Shown piece after piece: positions 31,875 to 42,200 of a stretch of DNA of 64,000 nt. Where the stretch lies: the NCBI GenBank assembly GCA_948567375.1, contig OX419755.1, positions 37,887,001 to 37,951,000 of the forward strand, given 5' to 3'. Every line of letters starts with the position of its first letter. Within the stretch, counting starts at the first letter, position 1. The notes beneath the pieces are model-generated. The model did no database searches, was not told where the DNA came from, and saw nothing but the letters and a program-made list of their open reading frames with translations. The translations under genes and the position numbers were made by a program. The stretch is from Lunularia cruciata. Its lineage: Eukaryota > Streptophyta > Marchantiopsida > Lunulariales > Lunulariaceae.

Positions 31875-31930
31875 TCTGTTCTATGCCTTGTGATCATAGT
31901 CCACCTTTTGATCATAAGGCATAAAACAGA
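31875..31930. other. 22-bp near-perfect inverted repeat (hairpin)
   Basis: Arms TCTGTTCTATGCCTTGTGATCA (31875-31896, quoted as two parts: TCTGTTCTATG and CCTTGTGATCA) and 31909-31930 pair with one mismatch and one G-T pair across a 12-base loop. No T-run follows, and the host is eukaryotic, so it is not a bacterial-type terminator. A small-RNA precursor or a relic of a miniature element is possible. Confidence 0.75.
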
Positions 31931-32030
31931 ATTATGTAAGCTCACTCTCTGTTCCACCTTGTCGGGAGATGGACGTCAACCGGCCTGAATGAGCTTCGAG
32001 ATGAAGGGGTGCCAGAATTCGGGGGCTGGA

Positions 32031-32310
32031 TTACAGTTTATGCACACGGCGTCGTAAACTCTCATGTTTGTACCCGAATTCTTCCATGTTTTGAGCATCT
32101 TTCACTTGAATTCTCCTTAGACTCGCGCTTTCATCGTAGAAAAGAAATTCAGCTTCTAGATGATCTGGGTCCGAGGAATCAACTTGTTCTCCACCGGGCA
32201 ACTTGTACCACAGATCCCACAGCCTGTCGGCATTCGCACGATGAGCATAGATAACAGGGTCCGAAGAGAGGTTTCCACAACAGCCATAGCTTTTCCGACC
32301 ACCAATGGAT
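32031..32310 (-). pseudogene. Polyphenol oxidase fragment (CuB region and DWL domain)
   Basis: Copper oxidase of plant phenolic metabolism, usually plastid-targeted. The minus-strand frame reads GNLSSDPVIYAHRANADRLWDLW, split here as GNLSSDPVIYAH and RANADRLWDLW. Then come KLPGGEQ, DPDHLEAEFLFYDESASL and RIQVKDAQN ... FGYKHE, and a TAA at 32031. This matches the CuB helix (HHANVDR in active enzymes; the second His is Arg here) and the start of the PPO1_DWL domain. Upstream text carries frameshifts, the CuA half is not found, and the C-terminal KFDV domain is missing. A relic or a mis-sequenced 3' exon. Confidence 0.75.
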
Positions 32311-34133
32311 GCCCACGTGACCTATAACTTCGTCACCTAACTTGAAACTCTCCAGTTTGGCGAGACTCAAAATTATTAGCGGGAGGTATGGAAATATAGT
32401 AAATGAGTGTGGAGATATCAGTTCCCTTCAACAATCTCCAAAGGCTTTCGGTGTCCTCAAATGCTCTATCTCGTAAGAAGAATCAACCTTTCAAAGAGAG
32501 ATGTGTCAGCCCCGGAAAAGATGTTGCCAGCATTCACAATGTCCCGTAAAAAAGTTTATACCACTCTGGCAAAATTGACCATCTAGCAAATCCTCCCTTG
32601 AATATACCTTGCTCAACAGAGTCTGGAGATCATAGAAATAGCTTACGATTGAAAGTCAAGGGAATCCCTAAAGGAATGTATTAGTGATCAGCAACAGCAT
32701 TCTCCACCGACATTACTATAAGTTTGCATCCCAAGTCATTGCCTTCTAGCCATAACTAATCGTTCTCATCTTCACAAGTCGCCTTTACGCTTTCAATTCC
32801 ATAGAAACTGAATTTCACGAATGTTCCTTCTCCAACTTCAGAGATAATTCACACATTTTCTGGATTGAAATTTACTTCCATTTGTTACAACTACTCTAAC
32901 CACCTCCCACTGTCTAAAGAGGTTGGAAGCAAAGAATTCAAGTACCGCAAGATGACCAGGTTGAGTTCGAGACATACAGTAAAAGCATGAACATAATGCG
33001 GGTACAAAAGTCAAGAATGCAATGAACATGTTGTGTAACATGAAGTTTAATGAAGACAGGAAAAGCGAAACTAACAAACGCGACCTTGGTCAACAGTAAG
33101 ATCAAATAAGTGAACAAAGGTGACAATTCTCAGCGTTAAACGAATCCGTGCGTTAAAAAGTGACTTAATCAACAGCATGAGCAAGTCCTTGGCACAGATC
33201 AGGAAACCTGACAATGACGAATATAACTTCTCCTAGAGTGAAGTTGCGTGCGGGACTTGTCTGTCGGTGCCAGTTGTTGTCCAGGAGCCCTTGAGATTAG
33301 AAAATAGGGTTTAGAATCAATGCATCAACTTCATCAGGGTTAGTTGAGAAAGTACTAGTCAAAACTTACACCACAATGGATCGTTGAGTTCGCGTTTCTA
33401 TAAAACATCTCCAAGAGTATCGACTATGGCTGCATATCATTTGCAAGAGTCGACATAGCTACCAGAGCGAGATGGTAATCCAAATTTGAATGGTTATCGC
33501 AACATATACCTGAGTAAGAGTCGGCCGGTTATCAACTATTAGTTGATACCAATCCCATTTTCTGGTAACATCTTTGGCCAGTCCAGAAATTGTGCGTTTA
33601 CTTCCAAAGTGAAATTCCAAGATGAGACTGTTAGCGAGCACAAGAATCAACCCAGTTCCATTGTTGTCTACCACAAAGAATCGAAAAAATAAAATGGAAC
33701 AGTGCAGAAAGTCACAAGCCGCAAGGGAACAGAGAGAAACAATGTAGTGGTCCCGGCAGTGAGACTCTTACTAGAATCTGCAATGGCCATCTCTAGACTA
33801 TAGTAATGAACAGACTTTCACCAATCACGTTAGTAACTTGTCGTACTTTTATCCCACAAATCATCTCACCAATACAGGATACAGTAAATAAGTGAAACGT
33901 TTAGTCAACACATTTCACCTGATTATCGATGTCCGCAATGATCAGAGGAAAAATCCATTAGGAAATTGGTAGCTCATAACGCGAACATCCTAACCAACCA
34001 TACATGCGAACCTGTTTTCTAACCTTCTAATCGTTTTCCAATCGAACATACTGTTACAAACTCGCAGCAGAAAAATTACAAGGGCGGTATGTTCATGATG
34101 TGTGAAAGAACGGCAGGGGAATAGCTGAATCTC
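32311..34133. other. CpG-containing DNA between the oxidase fragment and the FAM32A gene
   Basis: Possible upstream oxidase text on the minus strand at 32480-32570 (RDIVNAGNIFSG) is too weak to extend the gene. A minus-strand segment at 32650-32890 reads FVKFSFYGIESVKATCEDEND, cut here as FVKFSFYGIE and SVKATCEDEND, then LWLEGNDLGCKLIVMSV with one stop. It looks exon-like but I cannot name it. A 71-residue minus frame at 33459-33674 is unidentified. The 3' UTR of FAM32A should lie just below 34133. Confidence 0.4.
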
Positions 34134-34550
34134 TTAACCTGGTCCAACTTTTGGAATGTCATAATGCTCACTTAGGTTGGCTAAATACTGATTAAATTCT
34201 TCGATCTTTTGTCTATGCGATTTGCTGGCAACTTTGGCTAGACGTCGTGTCTCCAACTCTATTCTCTGCTCATCATATTTTCTCTCTGCAGGGGTACGGT
34301 GATCCTCGTAGACAGCGAGTTGCCGTTCATGACCTCCATCTCGGTGCTCGGAGTCCCCATGAGCTGGAGAACCCCTCTTTTCTTCTGGGTCCGACCCATT
34401 CTCGAGCTCCTCTTTCTCCTTCAACTGGAGCAGCTTCTGCTCGATAGACTCTTTGGCTTTCTTCTTTTTCTTCCTCATTCCACCAGCTTTCACGTCCAAA
34501 GCTTTACCTTTCAATTTCAGTTTGCCGCCAATAACATTGTTGAACGACAT
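34134..34550 (-). CDS. FAM32A: FAM32A-like spliceosomal protein
   Basis: Small nuclear protein of the FAM32A family. In human cells FAM32A joins the late spliceosome and promotes exon ligation. The 138-residue product has an N-terminal K-L-K-L-K-G motif, a Lys-rich block (RKKKKKAKES, residues about 26-35), a charged coiled-coil-like middle, and the diagnostic C terminus: ASKSHRQKIEEFNQYL, then EHYDIPKVGPG. Plant members share the PKVGPG end. The ATG at 34550 is the only start that includes the KLKLKG motif. An acceptor-like TTGATCAG lies 13 bp upstream, so a 5' UTR intron is likely. No stops or frameshifts, in contrast to everything around it. It is probably expressed; regulation is not visible. 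Confidence 0.95.
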   Translation of the reverse strand: MSFNNVIGGKLKLKGKALDVKAGGMRKKKKKAKESIEQKLLQLKEKEELENGSDPEEKRGSPAHGDSEHRDGGHERQLAVYEDHRTPAERKYDEQRIELETRRLAKVASKSHRQKIEEFNQYLANLSEHYDIPKVGPG

Positions 34551-34570
34551 TGTTTACAAACCTGATCAAT
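34551..34570 (-). promoter_or_regulatory. Probable 3' splice site of a 5' UTR intron upstream of FAM32A
   Basis: On the minus strand GGTTCATTGATCAG is followed by GTTTGTAAACA and the ATG. The AG and the preceding pyrimidine-poor but AT-rich stretch fit a plant acceptor. The matching donor was not located with confidence; it should lie between about 34.6 and 35.3 kb. Confidence 0.4.
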
Positions 34571-36000
34571 GAACCGAATTAAGCCAATTGCAAGGGACAC
34601 AGCTTATGTAGCTCTCTATTAAACTAAAACAGACTCGGACTGAAATCTCAGCTACAATATAATCGGACTTGACGTCTGTAAATGGCACATGCTTCCTGTA
34701 CCCTACAGAAGCATTCTGTTAGGAAATAAGATGACATACTAGTAACTTAAATAGGAAACTTGAGGGCTTGTAAGAGATCAGATATGTCACAGACCAGGAA
34801 TTCCTCCGGTAAGATCAAGCACGTTCCAAACCCTAACTCAGAGTTACCAGAGTACTCAATTTCCCACAACGGAAACAAAGGCAGAAGAATCCAAGTTTCA
34901 AAGAAGATGTTGAACTGCAGAATGAATAGATGCCTTCCATAAGCGTTGGCGATGAGACTGATAATTTGTAGGACACATAGAAGAGACTGCAAGTGCTGTG
35001 TTGAGCATCGCAAGGTAGACGGAGTAGAGCAAGCAAAGAAAGGCGTGAGGTAGTCCAAGGGAGCGCACCCAAACGCGGGATCCCAGAAAGTGGAAAGGGT
35101 GAAGAAGTGTAAGCGGCAGGTGCAGCAGATCACCCGTGGTAAAGTGACCAGCTTCCAGAACTCCGAATATTTGTAGCTACTAGTTTGCGAAACGACCTGC
35201 AACGTACCGGTGTCAGAGTGCCAGTCAGTGGCCATTCTCATCCGTATATTTTCCTCCACTCTCACTACTCCTTAACGACGAATAAGCTGTTTCCCTCGCA
35301 TGAATATTAAGGTCACTTTCCCGTTCCCAATGTCTTGCAGTATCCATCTTTTGTTACAAGCTTACAATTCTGCTTGTTGTCATGCAATATATGCTAAAGC
35401 GACAGAATGTTCCACCAACTCAACGGTGATGAGGAAGAACCAAACAATTGAAGCAAACACAGAACTTTCCGTATTGAAGAACAAATCTGGTTTAGAATCA
35501 TCTGTGCAGCACATTCAAAATCCGAAGTGCGGGGTGAGATTTTTGTTGAGTGACGACACCCTTTTCATCGAAAGCTCTAGTGAATCGAATAGGTTTAACA
35601 CGCTACGACTATTTGTGACAGGGTTCACGGGCCGCGTTGCTACCCAATCAAACTACCCAAGCTAAAGACCGTCGGTCAGAACGCTGCAAAACACTATATT
35701 TCCAAAACAACATTACGCAGGATAGTAGGATTGCTGACCTGAGGGCCCAATTGAAGTGCGAGAGTTCCCCTCCGAGCTACCGTAGTGATTTCATGGAACC
35801 AAATTCTCTCACCCTTCGGAGCGGATGCAAAGCTCGACGACCACGAGAGCGAACAGAAGAATACCGATCCTTTCCGCCTTCACGACAACGAACGAACCTA
35901 CGGTTCATGGACGGACGGACGTTGAATGGGAGGGTTCACCCTAAACTGGCCTACATTACCCGAATGGGAATTCTTCCTCGCATTAAGAAACTCGTTTCTC
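34571..36000. other. Genic-island flank, no recognised gene
   Basis: Probably holds the FAM32A promoter, first exon and 5' UTR intron. A 172-residue minus frame at 34747-35265 and plus frames at 35300-35665 and 35637-36005 are open but show no family resemblance. Their Cys/Phe/Leu-rich or random-looking composition argues against real proteins. CpG is frequent throughout. Confidence 0.45.
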
Positions 36001-36345
36001 AATGAACATATTAGCTACTATGATGATCATCATCCTCAACCTTCAAGGATTCATCGTTATTTGGCCACTATAGACATCTCTCGCAAAATGGAAAACATCG
36101 CATTGAGAAATCATAGTAACCTTTTCGTTCAAAATGTCAAGATGTTCTTGATAGTGGGAAGGAATCAATGAACATACTAGCCACTATAATGATCATCATC
36201 GTCAACTTCCAAAGATTCATCGTTATTTGGTCACTATGGACATCTCTCGCAAAACGCAAAATATCACATTGAGGAATCATAGTATCCTTTCATATCCAAA
36301 TGTCAAGCAAGATGTTCTTGATGGTGGAAAGTATACGATGGAAGG
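36001..36345 (+). repeat. Tandem duplication of ~168 bp
   Basis: The unit from TGAACATATTAGCTACTATG to GATGTTCTTGATAGTGG is repeated directly from about 36169, with the landmarks GATTCATCGTTATTTGG, ACATCTCTCGCAAAA and AATGTCAAG conserved. Confidence 0.85.
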
Positions 36346-37439
36346 CTTGCATTGATATAATATGGAGTACCAGTATTGCTTAACTTTCTATCTCATTCCC
36401 GGTTACGATAAAAAAGAAAAAAGAAAAAGAAGTGTCAAGTAAGAAATTCCCATGTAAACTATATATGAATGTTACTCAAATCTTATAATTCGAATGGAAA
36501 GAACAAATCGATATCTCAACTATGTTGGGGACTTGATTTGGTTCTCATTCTTTTGATTGCAAGGAGCAAAGTTACCCCACTGATCCTTAGATCAGGGCCT
36601 CACCTTGCTATAAGCACCTGTTTCCAGATCAGGTTTCAAAAGTTACTGCTATTCAAGTTGATTTTGTCGAGTAGAACCATGGTCTTTAAATACCGTGGAA
36701 CTTCTCTACTTTCTGATTACAAATAAGTCACCTTGGTGAGATCAATGGAAGTAACCACGTAAGAAAGAGAAAGATGATGTCGGTCATGAACCTCATTTGA
36801 AGGAAAAATTGGGGCTTAGCCCCATGTTATCTTTTTTTCTCTCCCTTGTACGGCTTGATGGGGTCTTCCCATCCTTCGTTTTTCCTACGCGGTCGCCTTC
36901 TTCCTTTTTGAAAATGAAAGATTGTGACGCGAACGAAAGCTGTGACAGAGCATTTCAACGTGGGATTACGGTTGATTGGCAGTCGACACGGATCGACGTA
37001 GGAAGCCCCGTTCAAAGATTGACGTTTGAATATATCCCACTGCATCCAGACCCGCAACGTGTGATCCTGAAAAGCTTCCGTCCCGTCTCTGGGCACGAGG
37101 CGCTTATGCAACCATAACGTACGGCGGTGATAAACAATTTATCACACGACAAAAAGATAATAGAATGATATTTGGAAGATACGACAAACAAATAAAGTAT
37201 AGAGATATGTGAAGAGTTCACCTTTTTGTTCTTTTAACTTTAGCGGGATGAATATGGCCTTCATCAAGGTGGGTAAGAAAACCTACCATGGTATATCAAA
37301 GATATCACTCTCATTTTCCGACTTTGCAATTTACTTGAGATAGTGTGTGTATGATGCTCTATGTTAATATATATTAGATGATACTTTTTGATATGCTCCA
37401 ATATGCTTTTTGATATGCTAGATATATGATTAATACATC
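36346..37439. other. Right side of the genic island
   Basis: No confident gene. A plus frame at 36797-37117 ends in a CpG-rich, exon-like stretch (RLTFEYIPLHPDPQ, then ILKSFRPVSGHEALMQP) that I cannot identify. Its first third overlaps the dispersed repeat, so the frame start is not real. Composition returns to AT-rich DNA after about 37200. Confidence 0.4.
36795..36930 (+). repeat. Dispersed 'GGCTTGATGGGGTCTTCCCATCC' repeat, copy 3
   Basis: GGGGCTTAGCCCCATGTTATC, cut as GGGGCTTAGCC and CCATGTTATC, then TCTCTCCCTTGTACGGCTTG, GTCTTCCCATCCTTCG, CTACGCGGTCGCC. Inverted relative to the copy at 31520-31690. Confidence 0.7.
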
Positions 37440-37570
37440 TCAAATATCTTAGGTGCACTAGGATAGATTTCTAAGATCAATATTATTAAAGTTTACTTTT
37501 ATTTTACCTCTTTGTTATTTTTGTCCATGTATGGCTTGATGGGTCCTTATTTTATTACATACAAGATTCT
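37440..37570 (+). repeat. Dispersed repeat, copy 4 (diverged)
   Basis: AATATCTTAGGTGCACTAGG, GATTTCTAAGATC, TTTTATTTTACC and ATGTATGGCTTGATGGGTCC follow the same order as at 18243. Confidence 0.6.
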
Positions 37571-38559
37571 AGTTTCCCTCTTCTCTTTACTTTTTGCTAA
37601 CACATTGTCTTGGGTCTAGTGCCCAAGGTGCAACTCCTATGTTTGGTGCATCTCGTCTAGTTTGAAGATGTCTAGTTTGATCTATCAAACGAGACGTTTG
37701 GTGTTCATCTCATAGCCATCGGGGACATTTTACTACATTTAGTTGCATGCACTATATGTTTACAATTTTATCTCTTTTTTCATCATTCTTATCCCCCATC
37801 AATATGTGGTGGCAACTTTGGGGATTACTAGACTATCATTGCGTGCATTAGAGCTTCCTTGGATATCCATCTAGATTGGATGGTAGTCCAAGTGGATATC
37901 TCAAATGCCTTCAATACCATTTTGGGATCAATCCACTCTTTAATCTCCTTTGTGCATACTTTTTATAGTATTGAGACACATATATTATGTAGCCAACATA
38001 CTGCCACACAAGAATGCATACAATTGGCATCTATTGATGACACACACCAAGGAGCTCCCTTCGGATGACTGTTATTTGCCATAGCACACTACATGGTTGG
38101 TGAGAGATGTTGCAATTGCTTTTCCCTAGTGCCTTTTCCCTTTATTCTCATATGGTATGTATATTGTTGGCCCTTTGGAGGATGTAGTTTGCATTGTGTT
38201 GGCTTTCACTCTCAACTTACATGCCTTGGGTTTATGAGTCCATACTCATAAATGCAAAGTTTGGAGTCCATGTTACAACACTCACCCTACCTCAAACTTC
38301 CCATTATGATTCTAGTTCTCGGTAGGGAGTTTGAGGTTTAAGGCTCTCTCCTAGGAGAGGATGACTTTTGTAATGTGATTATCTCAAACACCTTGTTGTA
38401 GGCTATAGCTCATGCTCATGTCCTCCCTTGCTTGGTGAATATCCAAGTAGTCTACCTTATCTTTACACAATGTTATGTACCTAGAACCTCCTATTTGGCC
38501 CATTATCATGAAGTAGACTAGCTTACTCATTGTAAAAACAATCTGACCAGGTTTTTATA

Positions 38560-40230
38560 AGTTTCTATAGTGAATGTATTGGTGATGCATTTAAATTGGA
38601 AGTCACCTTAGGTCAAAAAGAGACCTTCAAAGGTGGACAAGAAACTTTGGAGTTGATATCTTTGTGGTTATAAGTTCAAATAAAGTGTGCTTGGTCTTTT
38701 TAGAAGCATCTTCTCATAGGCTTTCTATAGAGATCAAAAATTGTGATTGTTGAAGCTCTCTAGCAGAATTGATTGCTACCTAAATGTGACTATCAAAGTG
38801 GGACTTCACCATGACATCATGACACCACAACCATCAGAATCAAGTGACTATTGGAGTGGGACTCCACTATGACACCAAGAGCATTAGAGTTAGGGGACCA
38901 TTGGACTCAAGGTGACCATCGGAGTCAAACTTTACCATGATATAACAACACTTGGGAGTAGGACTTCACCATGACACCACAACCATTAGAGTCAGTTGAT
39001 GATCTGAGTGAAGTGACCATTGGAGCGGGACTTCACCATCGCACCACTACACCATGATCATCATAGTGGAATAGACCCTTGGAGTAGAGCAAACATTTTG
39101 GAGCCAATATTTCTATGGTTACTAATCTGATTGAGGCATGCTTGATTTCATTTGAAGCATTCCCTCATGGGCTTTACATAGAGACCAAATGCATATCATT
39201 TGGAGCTCTTTAGTTAGAAGTTAGAACCATCTAAAGACACCTATATTTAGGGTTGACATGTGCAGCTAGACACCTTTGATGTGTCACAAATTGGCAATTA
39301 GACTTCCGGTATGTTGGGCTGATGTCAAGTGGTTGCATGTTTACTTATGGAAATTTGAGGCAATTCTTTATCTAGAGCTTTGAGTTCTTGCAAGAGGTTT
39401 GGAGAGGATTATGGATTATTATTTGCGTGAGAGAATTATGGTTTGAAGAGATTATCACATGAGATAAAGGGAGAGGAAATCTAGGGAAGTTAGGATTTGG
39501 GGAAGACGATTCAAGAGTTTTAGACTTATTGATTGATAGAGTTTTAGGGAAAAATATTTGAAGATTCAAGATTTCTTAATCAATTGAATGGAGATTGATT
39601 GAGAAAAGAATTTTAAGATTTTAGGGAAGAGGGTTTGAGAGGCAAGAAGTTCTAAATCAATTGGACAAGATAATTGAAGAGAGTGGGTTTTGATAGAAAG
39701 TGGACTTGATCAACATAGAAAGGAAAGAAAAGAGAATTCCAAGGAGGTCTATTTACTCCATATGATATTGGGAGGGTTTTGAAAGCAGATTCTAGCTAGT
39801 TCCTTTTAAGTGAGATTAACACAAGGAAGGCTTGTTAATAGTTCTTGATCATCAAGGAAAGGAGTTTTCAAGATTGGTAAGAAGTAAGAGAACATACATT
39901 ATACTTCACAATATTGTGAAGAAATTTTTATTTTGTAAACTTCTTTGAGTAAATATCTTGAGGTAATAAAATTTTGGACTAAAAGTGATTTGATAAATTT
40001 CCAATGGTATGTTTGGAATGAATGAAGGACTGGATGGATGAGCTACTAGCACTACGTGCATGATTTTCAACTAGAAGTTATTGGATTAAATTAGCAGTTG
40101 TAGCAAACAAACCTCATGTCTATTTAGCAAAGATTCTGGTCTTTTGGTAGTTTGAAATTAAACTCCATGACACCATACATACACTCTCACAATGGTTCTC
40201 CTTCCTCATCTATGAGCCTTTGGTAACACT
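38560..40230. other. Foreign segment inside the reverse transcriptase relic
   Basis: Holds a minisatellite (38775-39090) flanked by direct repeats of about 160 bp (38610-38770 and 39085-39245; shared text AGCATTC/TCTCATGGGCTTT and ATAGAGACCAAA). Beyond them, text at 39890-39970 with TTTGTAAACTTCTTTGAGTAAATA and AATAAAA resembles the end of an LTR. Type not established. Confidence 0.45.
38775..39090 (+). repeat. Minisatellite of ~55-bp units
   Basis: Repeats of GTGACCATTGGAGTGGGAC, TTCACCATGACACCAC and AACCATTAGAGTCA in varying completeness, five or six units. Confidence 0.8.
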
Positions 40231-40870
40231 ATGTGGCATACCTTACCCACTCTATTAGGGCTATGCATGTTCTCACAATTATTAGATGAGTGGCATAGAC
40301 TTTAATTTGCTCTCCCCATAGTTATGGGAAGTTATGGTCTCATATTATAGGAGGCAAGTGCATTGGTAGCATATCTAAGAGCATGGGCAATAGTGGCTCA
40401 CAGACTGCTAGATAAGTTCTTACACAAGGGTCATCCTTTTTATTGGTTCTAATTAAGATTATTGATTTTGGTCCTCAATGCATTTCAATCATATCTTTAG
40501 TTAGCTTGTGACCTACTGCTAAGACCCGCATGCACACTTTGCTCAATTTGTTGACTTTGTATCCCTACACTCTAGGAAGATTCAAGTGGATCTTAGTGAG
40601 CATATATATATGCATATCCTTACCAACATCCTCATTGAGGCACTTGTTTTGAGTAGAGCTAGGATTCTCTCTTGTGGAAGGAAAGGATCTAGGGCTTGGC
40701 AATATGTTGCTCCTTTGATTGGGGATTTTTAGTTCACTTTGGAGGAGTTTACCGCAGCCCTTTGCCTATGATTGGGATTACCACATCTAACACTTATAGA
40801 GCTATCGGACCAATGCACATGCACTTTTACAAATAACACCCAAGGGATCCATATTTTACTCTATGCCATA

Positions 40871-41250
40871 TGTAACAATATGGAGTTTACAAACAAGTCA
40901 ATTGAGAATAACCAAGTAAAAAACATGCCAAATTAGCCAAGAATTATAAGAATATTCTAGAAGCATCTAGGAAGCTTCTTGGTACCTTTTTAAGTTTTGG
41001 TAACATTTATGTCAAGTGGCAAATTCCAAGAGGAAGCTTCTTGGGAAGCTTCCTAGTTAACTTAGCTTGCACTCTAAGAAGGCAACTTTTAGAAAACTTC
41101 CTAAGAAGCTTCTCAAGAGCCTTGTATATTCACTATAAATACCACAGTCCAAGCTCATGCTAGGTATTTGGAGTTTCTCTCATTCAAGAGTCCTAATTTG
41201 ATCTTTCACTTTGATCTTCCATTCTCTATTTCTCTCCTTGGTCTTTTACA
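40871..41250 (+). repeat. Solo LTR of chromovirus family C1 inside the RT relic
   Basis: TGTAACAATATGGAG to GGTCTTTTACA, 380 bp, same family as the LTRs at 42201, 46917, 48748 and 54535. Flanked by CATA on both sides (40867-40870 and 41251-41254), a short target duplication. RT-family C-terminal text continues across it. It contains a TATA box at 41133-41141. Confidence 0.85.
41133..41141 (+). promoter_or_regulatory. TATA box in C1 family LTR
   Basis: CTATAAATA, 27 bp after a conserved CAAGAGCC block. The same element occurs as CTATAAGTA near 49073 and CTATAAATA near 56092, and in reverse in the minus-strand LTRs, which marks the U3/R promoter. Confidence 0.65.
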
Positions 41251-41737
41251 CATAGATGGAAAGCCCACTAGAGTTCATGATGTACTCCAAAACAAAATAG
41301 TTCAGATCTTACATCCACTTGGACCCAAGTTTAGATTGAATGATGTTTGGACTTGCCAAGACCTCCTCTTTGGAGAGTGAGTGCAAACATAATCTCATTC
41401 ATATCCGTGAATGAGGCCAACATACTCTAATTGATGTAGTGGTTGCAAATCCACTTTGACTAAAGTCTTTGGTTCAAGTATTTACATAATCAAGAGCTGT
41501 AGTGAACATTGCCACTAGGGCAAAGGAGGACCACTACACACCACGACTTGCCTTTGATACCTTCATCTCATTGGTAGAGGGGATTTGTGGCCATTTTTAT
41601 TACTACTTTGACTATATCTTTTGTGATGAAATATAGTGCTTCCTATAGAAGAGAGGTGCATTAGTTATCTTGCAAGCCATGATCACCTCTTACTATTGCC
41701 AATGTGTATCTATCACTTGACAATGATCAAAAGTATT

Positions 41738-42181
41738 GGGTTTATAATGATATTTGTAGCACCAAAGCTAGTTTGCTTGGACTCTAGAATGTTAGTCTTG
41801 ATAGTCATAATTATACCAATAGTTGGTCAAAGACTACGTATTGGCAATTATATTTTATGTTAGGGCTATTGATGACACCATTAGAGTGACAATCAATTAC
41901 ACCATTTTCATCATCATATAGACAATCAATAGCAATTTTATGATTGGGGTGTTGGATTGTGTAGAGGAGTATACCTCAAAGTAGAGCTCTAAGGAGCTCA
42001 TTTCTCTAATTTTTAGCCTTTGAGCTCTTGGCTATGGAGGAAAAAGGCCAAAAAATTCACTTGGAATCTCTTAACTAGAGTGGGTTTGGTTTGATTGTAA
42101 TTAGTGCATGTTGTTGACAATATTTAGTTGAGTGATTGAGTTTTGATCTAAGTTAAGTGTGTGAACTAAACTAAATACATC
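41738..42181 (+). repeat. 5' LTR of methyltransferase gypsy copy 2
   Basis: Diverged match to 19281-19722: ATTTGTAG...CTAGTTTGCTTGGACTCT at the start, then AGCTCATTTCTCTAATTTTTAG, GCCTTTGAGCTCTTGGCTATGG and GGCCAAAAAATTCACTTGG. It is followed by the same TACATCA(A/G)AGAA leader start. It lies next to the end of the RT relic. Confidence 0.75.
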
Positions 42182-42200
42182 AAAGAAATGAGAGTCAAGG

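Larger units (their letters stand above)
31371..32020. other. CpG-richer flank without recognised genes
   Basis: Base composition changes abruptly near 31370. It contains a local repeat (GGACGACGGACTTTACAT, then GACAACAGACTTTACATTAC), the reverse copy of the dispersed repeat, and a strong hairpin. No protein assigned. Confidence 0.5.
37700..41860 (+). pseudogene. Non-LTR-type reverse transcriptase relic (copy 1), interrupted
   Basis: Polymerase text on the plus strand. LIAIGDILLHLVACTIC is at about 37707-37757, VVQVDISNAFNTI (palm motif with Asp) at 37880-37918, DDTHQGAPFG (usually G-x-RQGDPLG) at 38036-38065, and MYIVGPLEDVV (where YADD-x-Y-I-x-GP is expected) at 38158-38190. LHALGLWVHTHKCKVWSP is at 38210-38265. 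C-terminal text resumes at 40380-40860 (ARILSCGRKGSRAWQ, EEFTAAL, LGLPHL, C-x-C, GIHILL) and after a solo LTR at 41255-41620 (RVHDVLQNKI; RAKEDHYTP; FISLVEGICGHF). Dead; a foreign segment lies at 38560-40230. Confidence 0.65.

Noticed and set aside
31875-31930. Rho-independent terminator
   Set aside because: The hairpin has no following T-run and the sequence is eukaryotic.
32031-34133. Extending the polyphenol oxidase to a full gene
   Set aside because: No CuA domain or transit peptide could be recognised upstream on the minus strand before the FAM32A gene.
34747-35265. 172-residue minus-strand open frame upstream of FAM32A
   Set aside because: No family resemblance, Cys/Phe/Leu-rich text as expected from chance translation, and it probably overlaps promoter or intron sequence.
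35300-36005. Two overlapping plus-strand frames of about 120 residues
   Set aside because: They are in different frames, lack recognised motifs, and nothing supports translation.
31520-36930. Inverted repeats as terminal inverted repeats of one DNA transposon carrying the gene
   Set aside because: The repeat also occurs alone at 18243 and 37440 and no target duplication was seen, so I list it only as a dispersed repeat.
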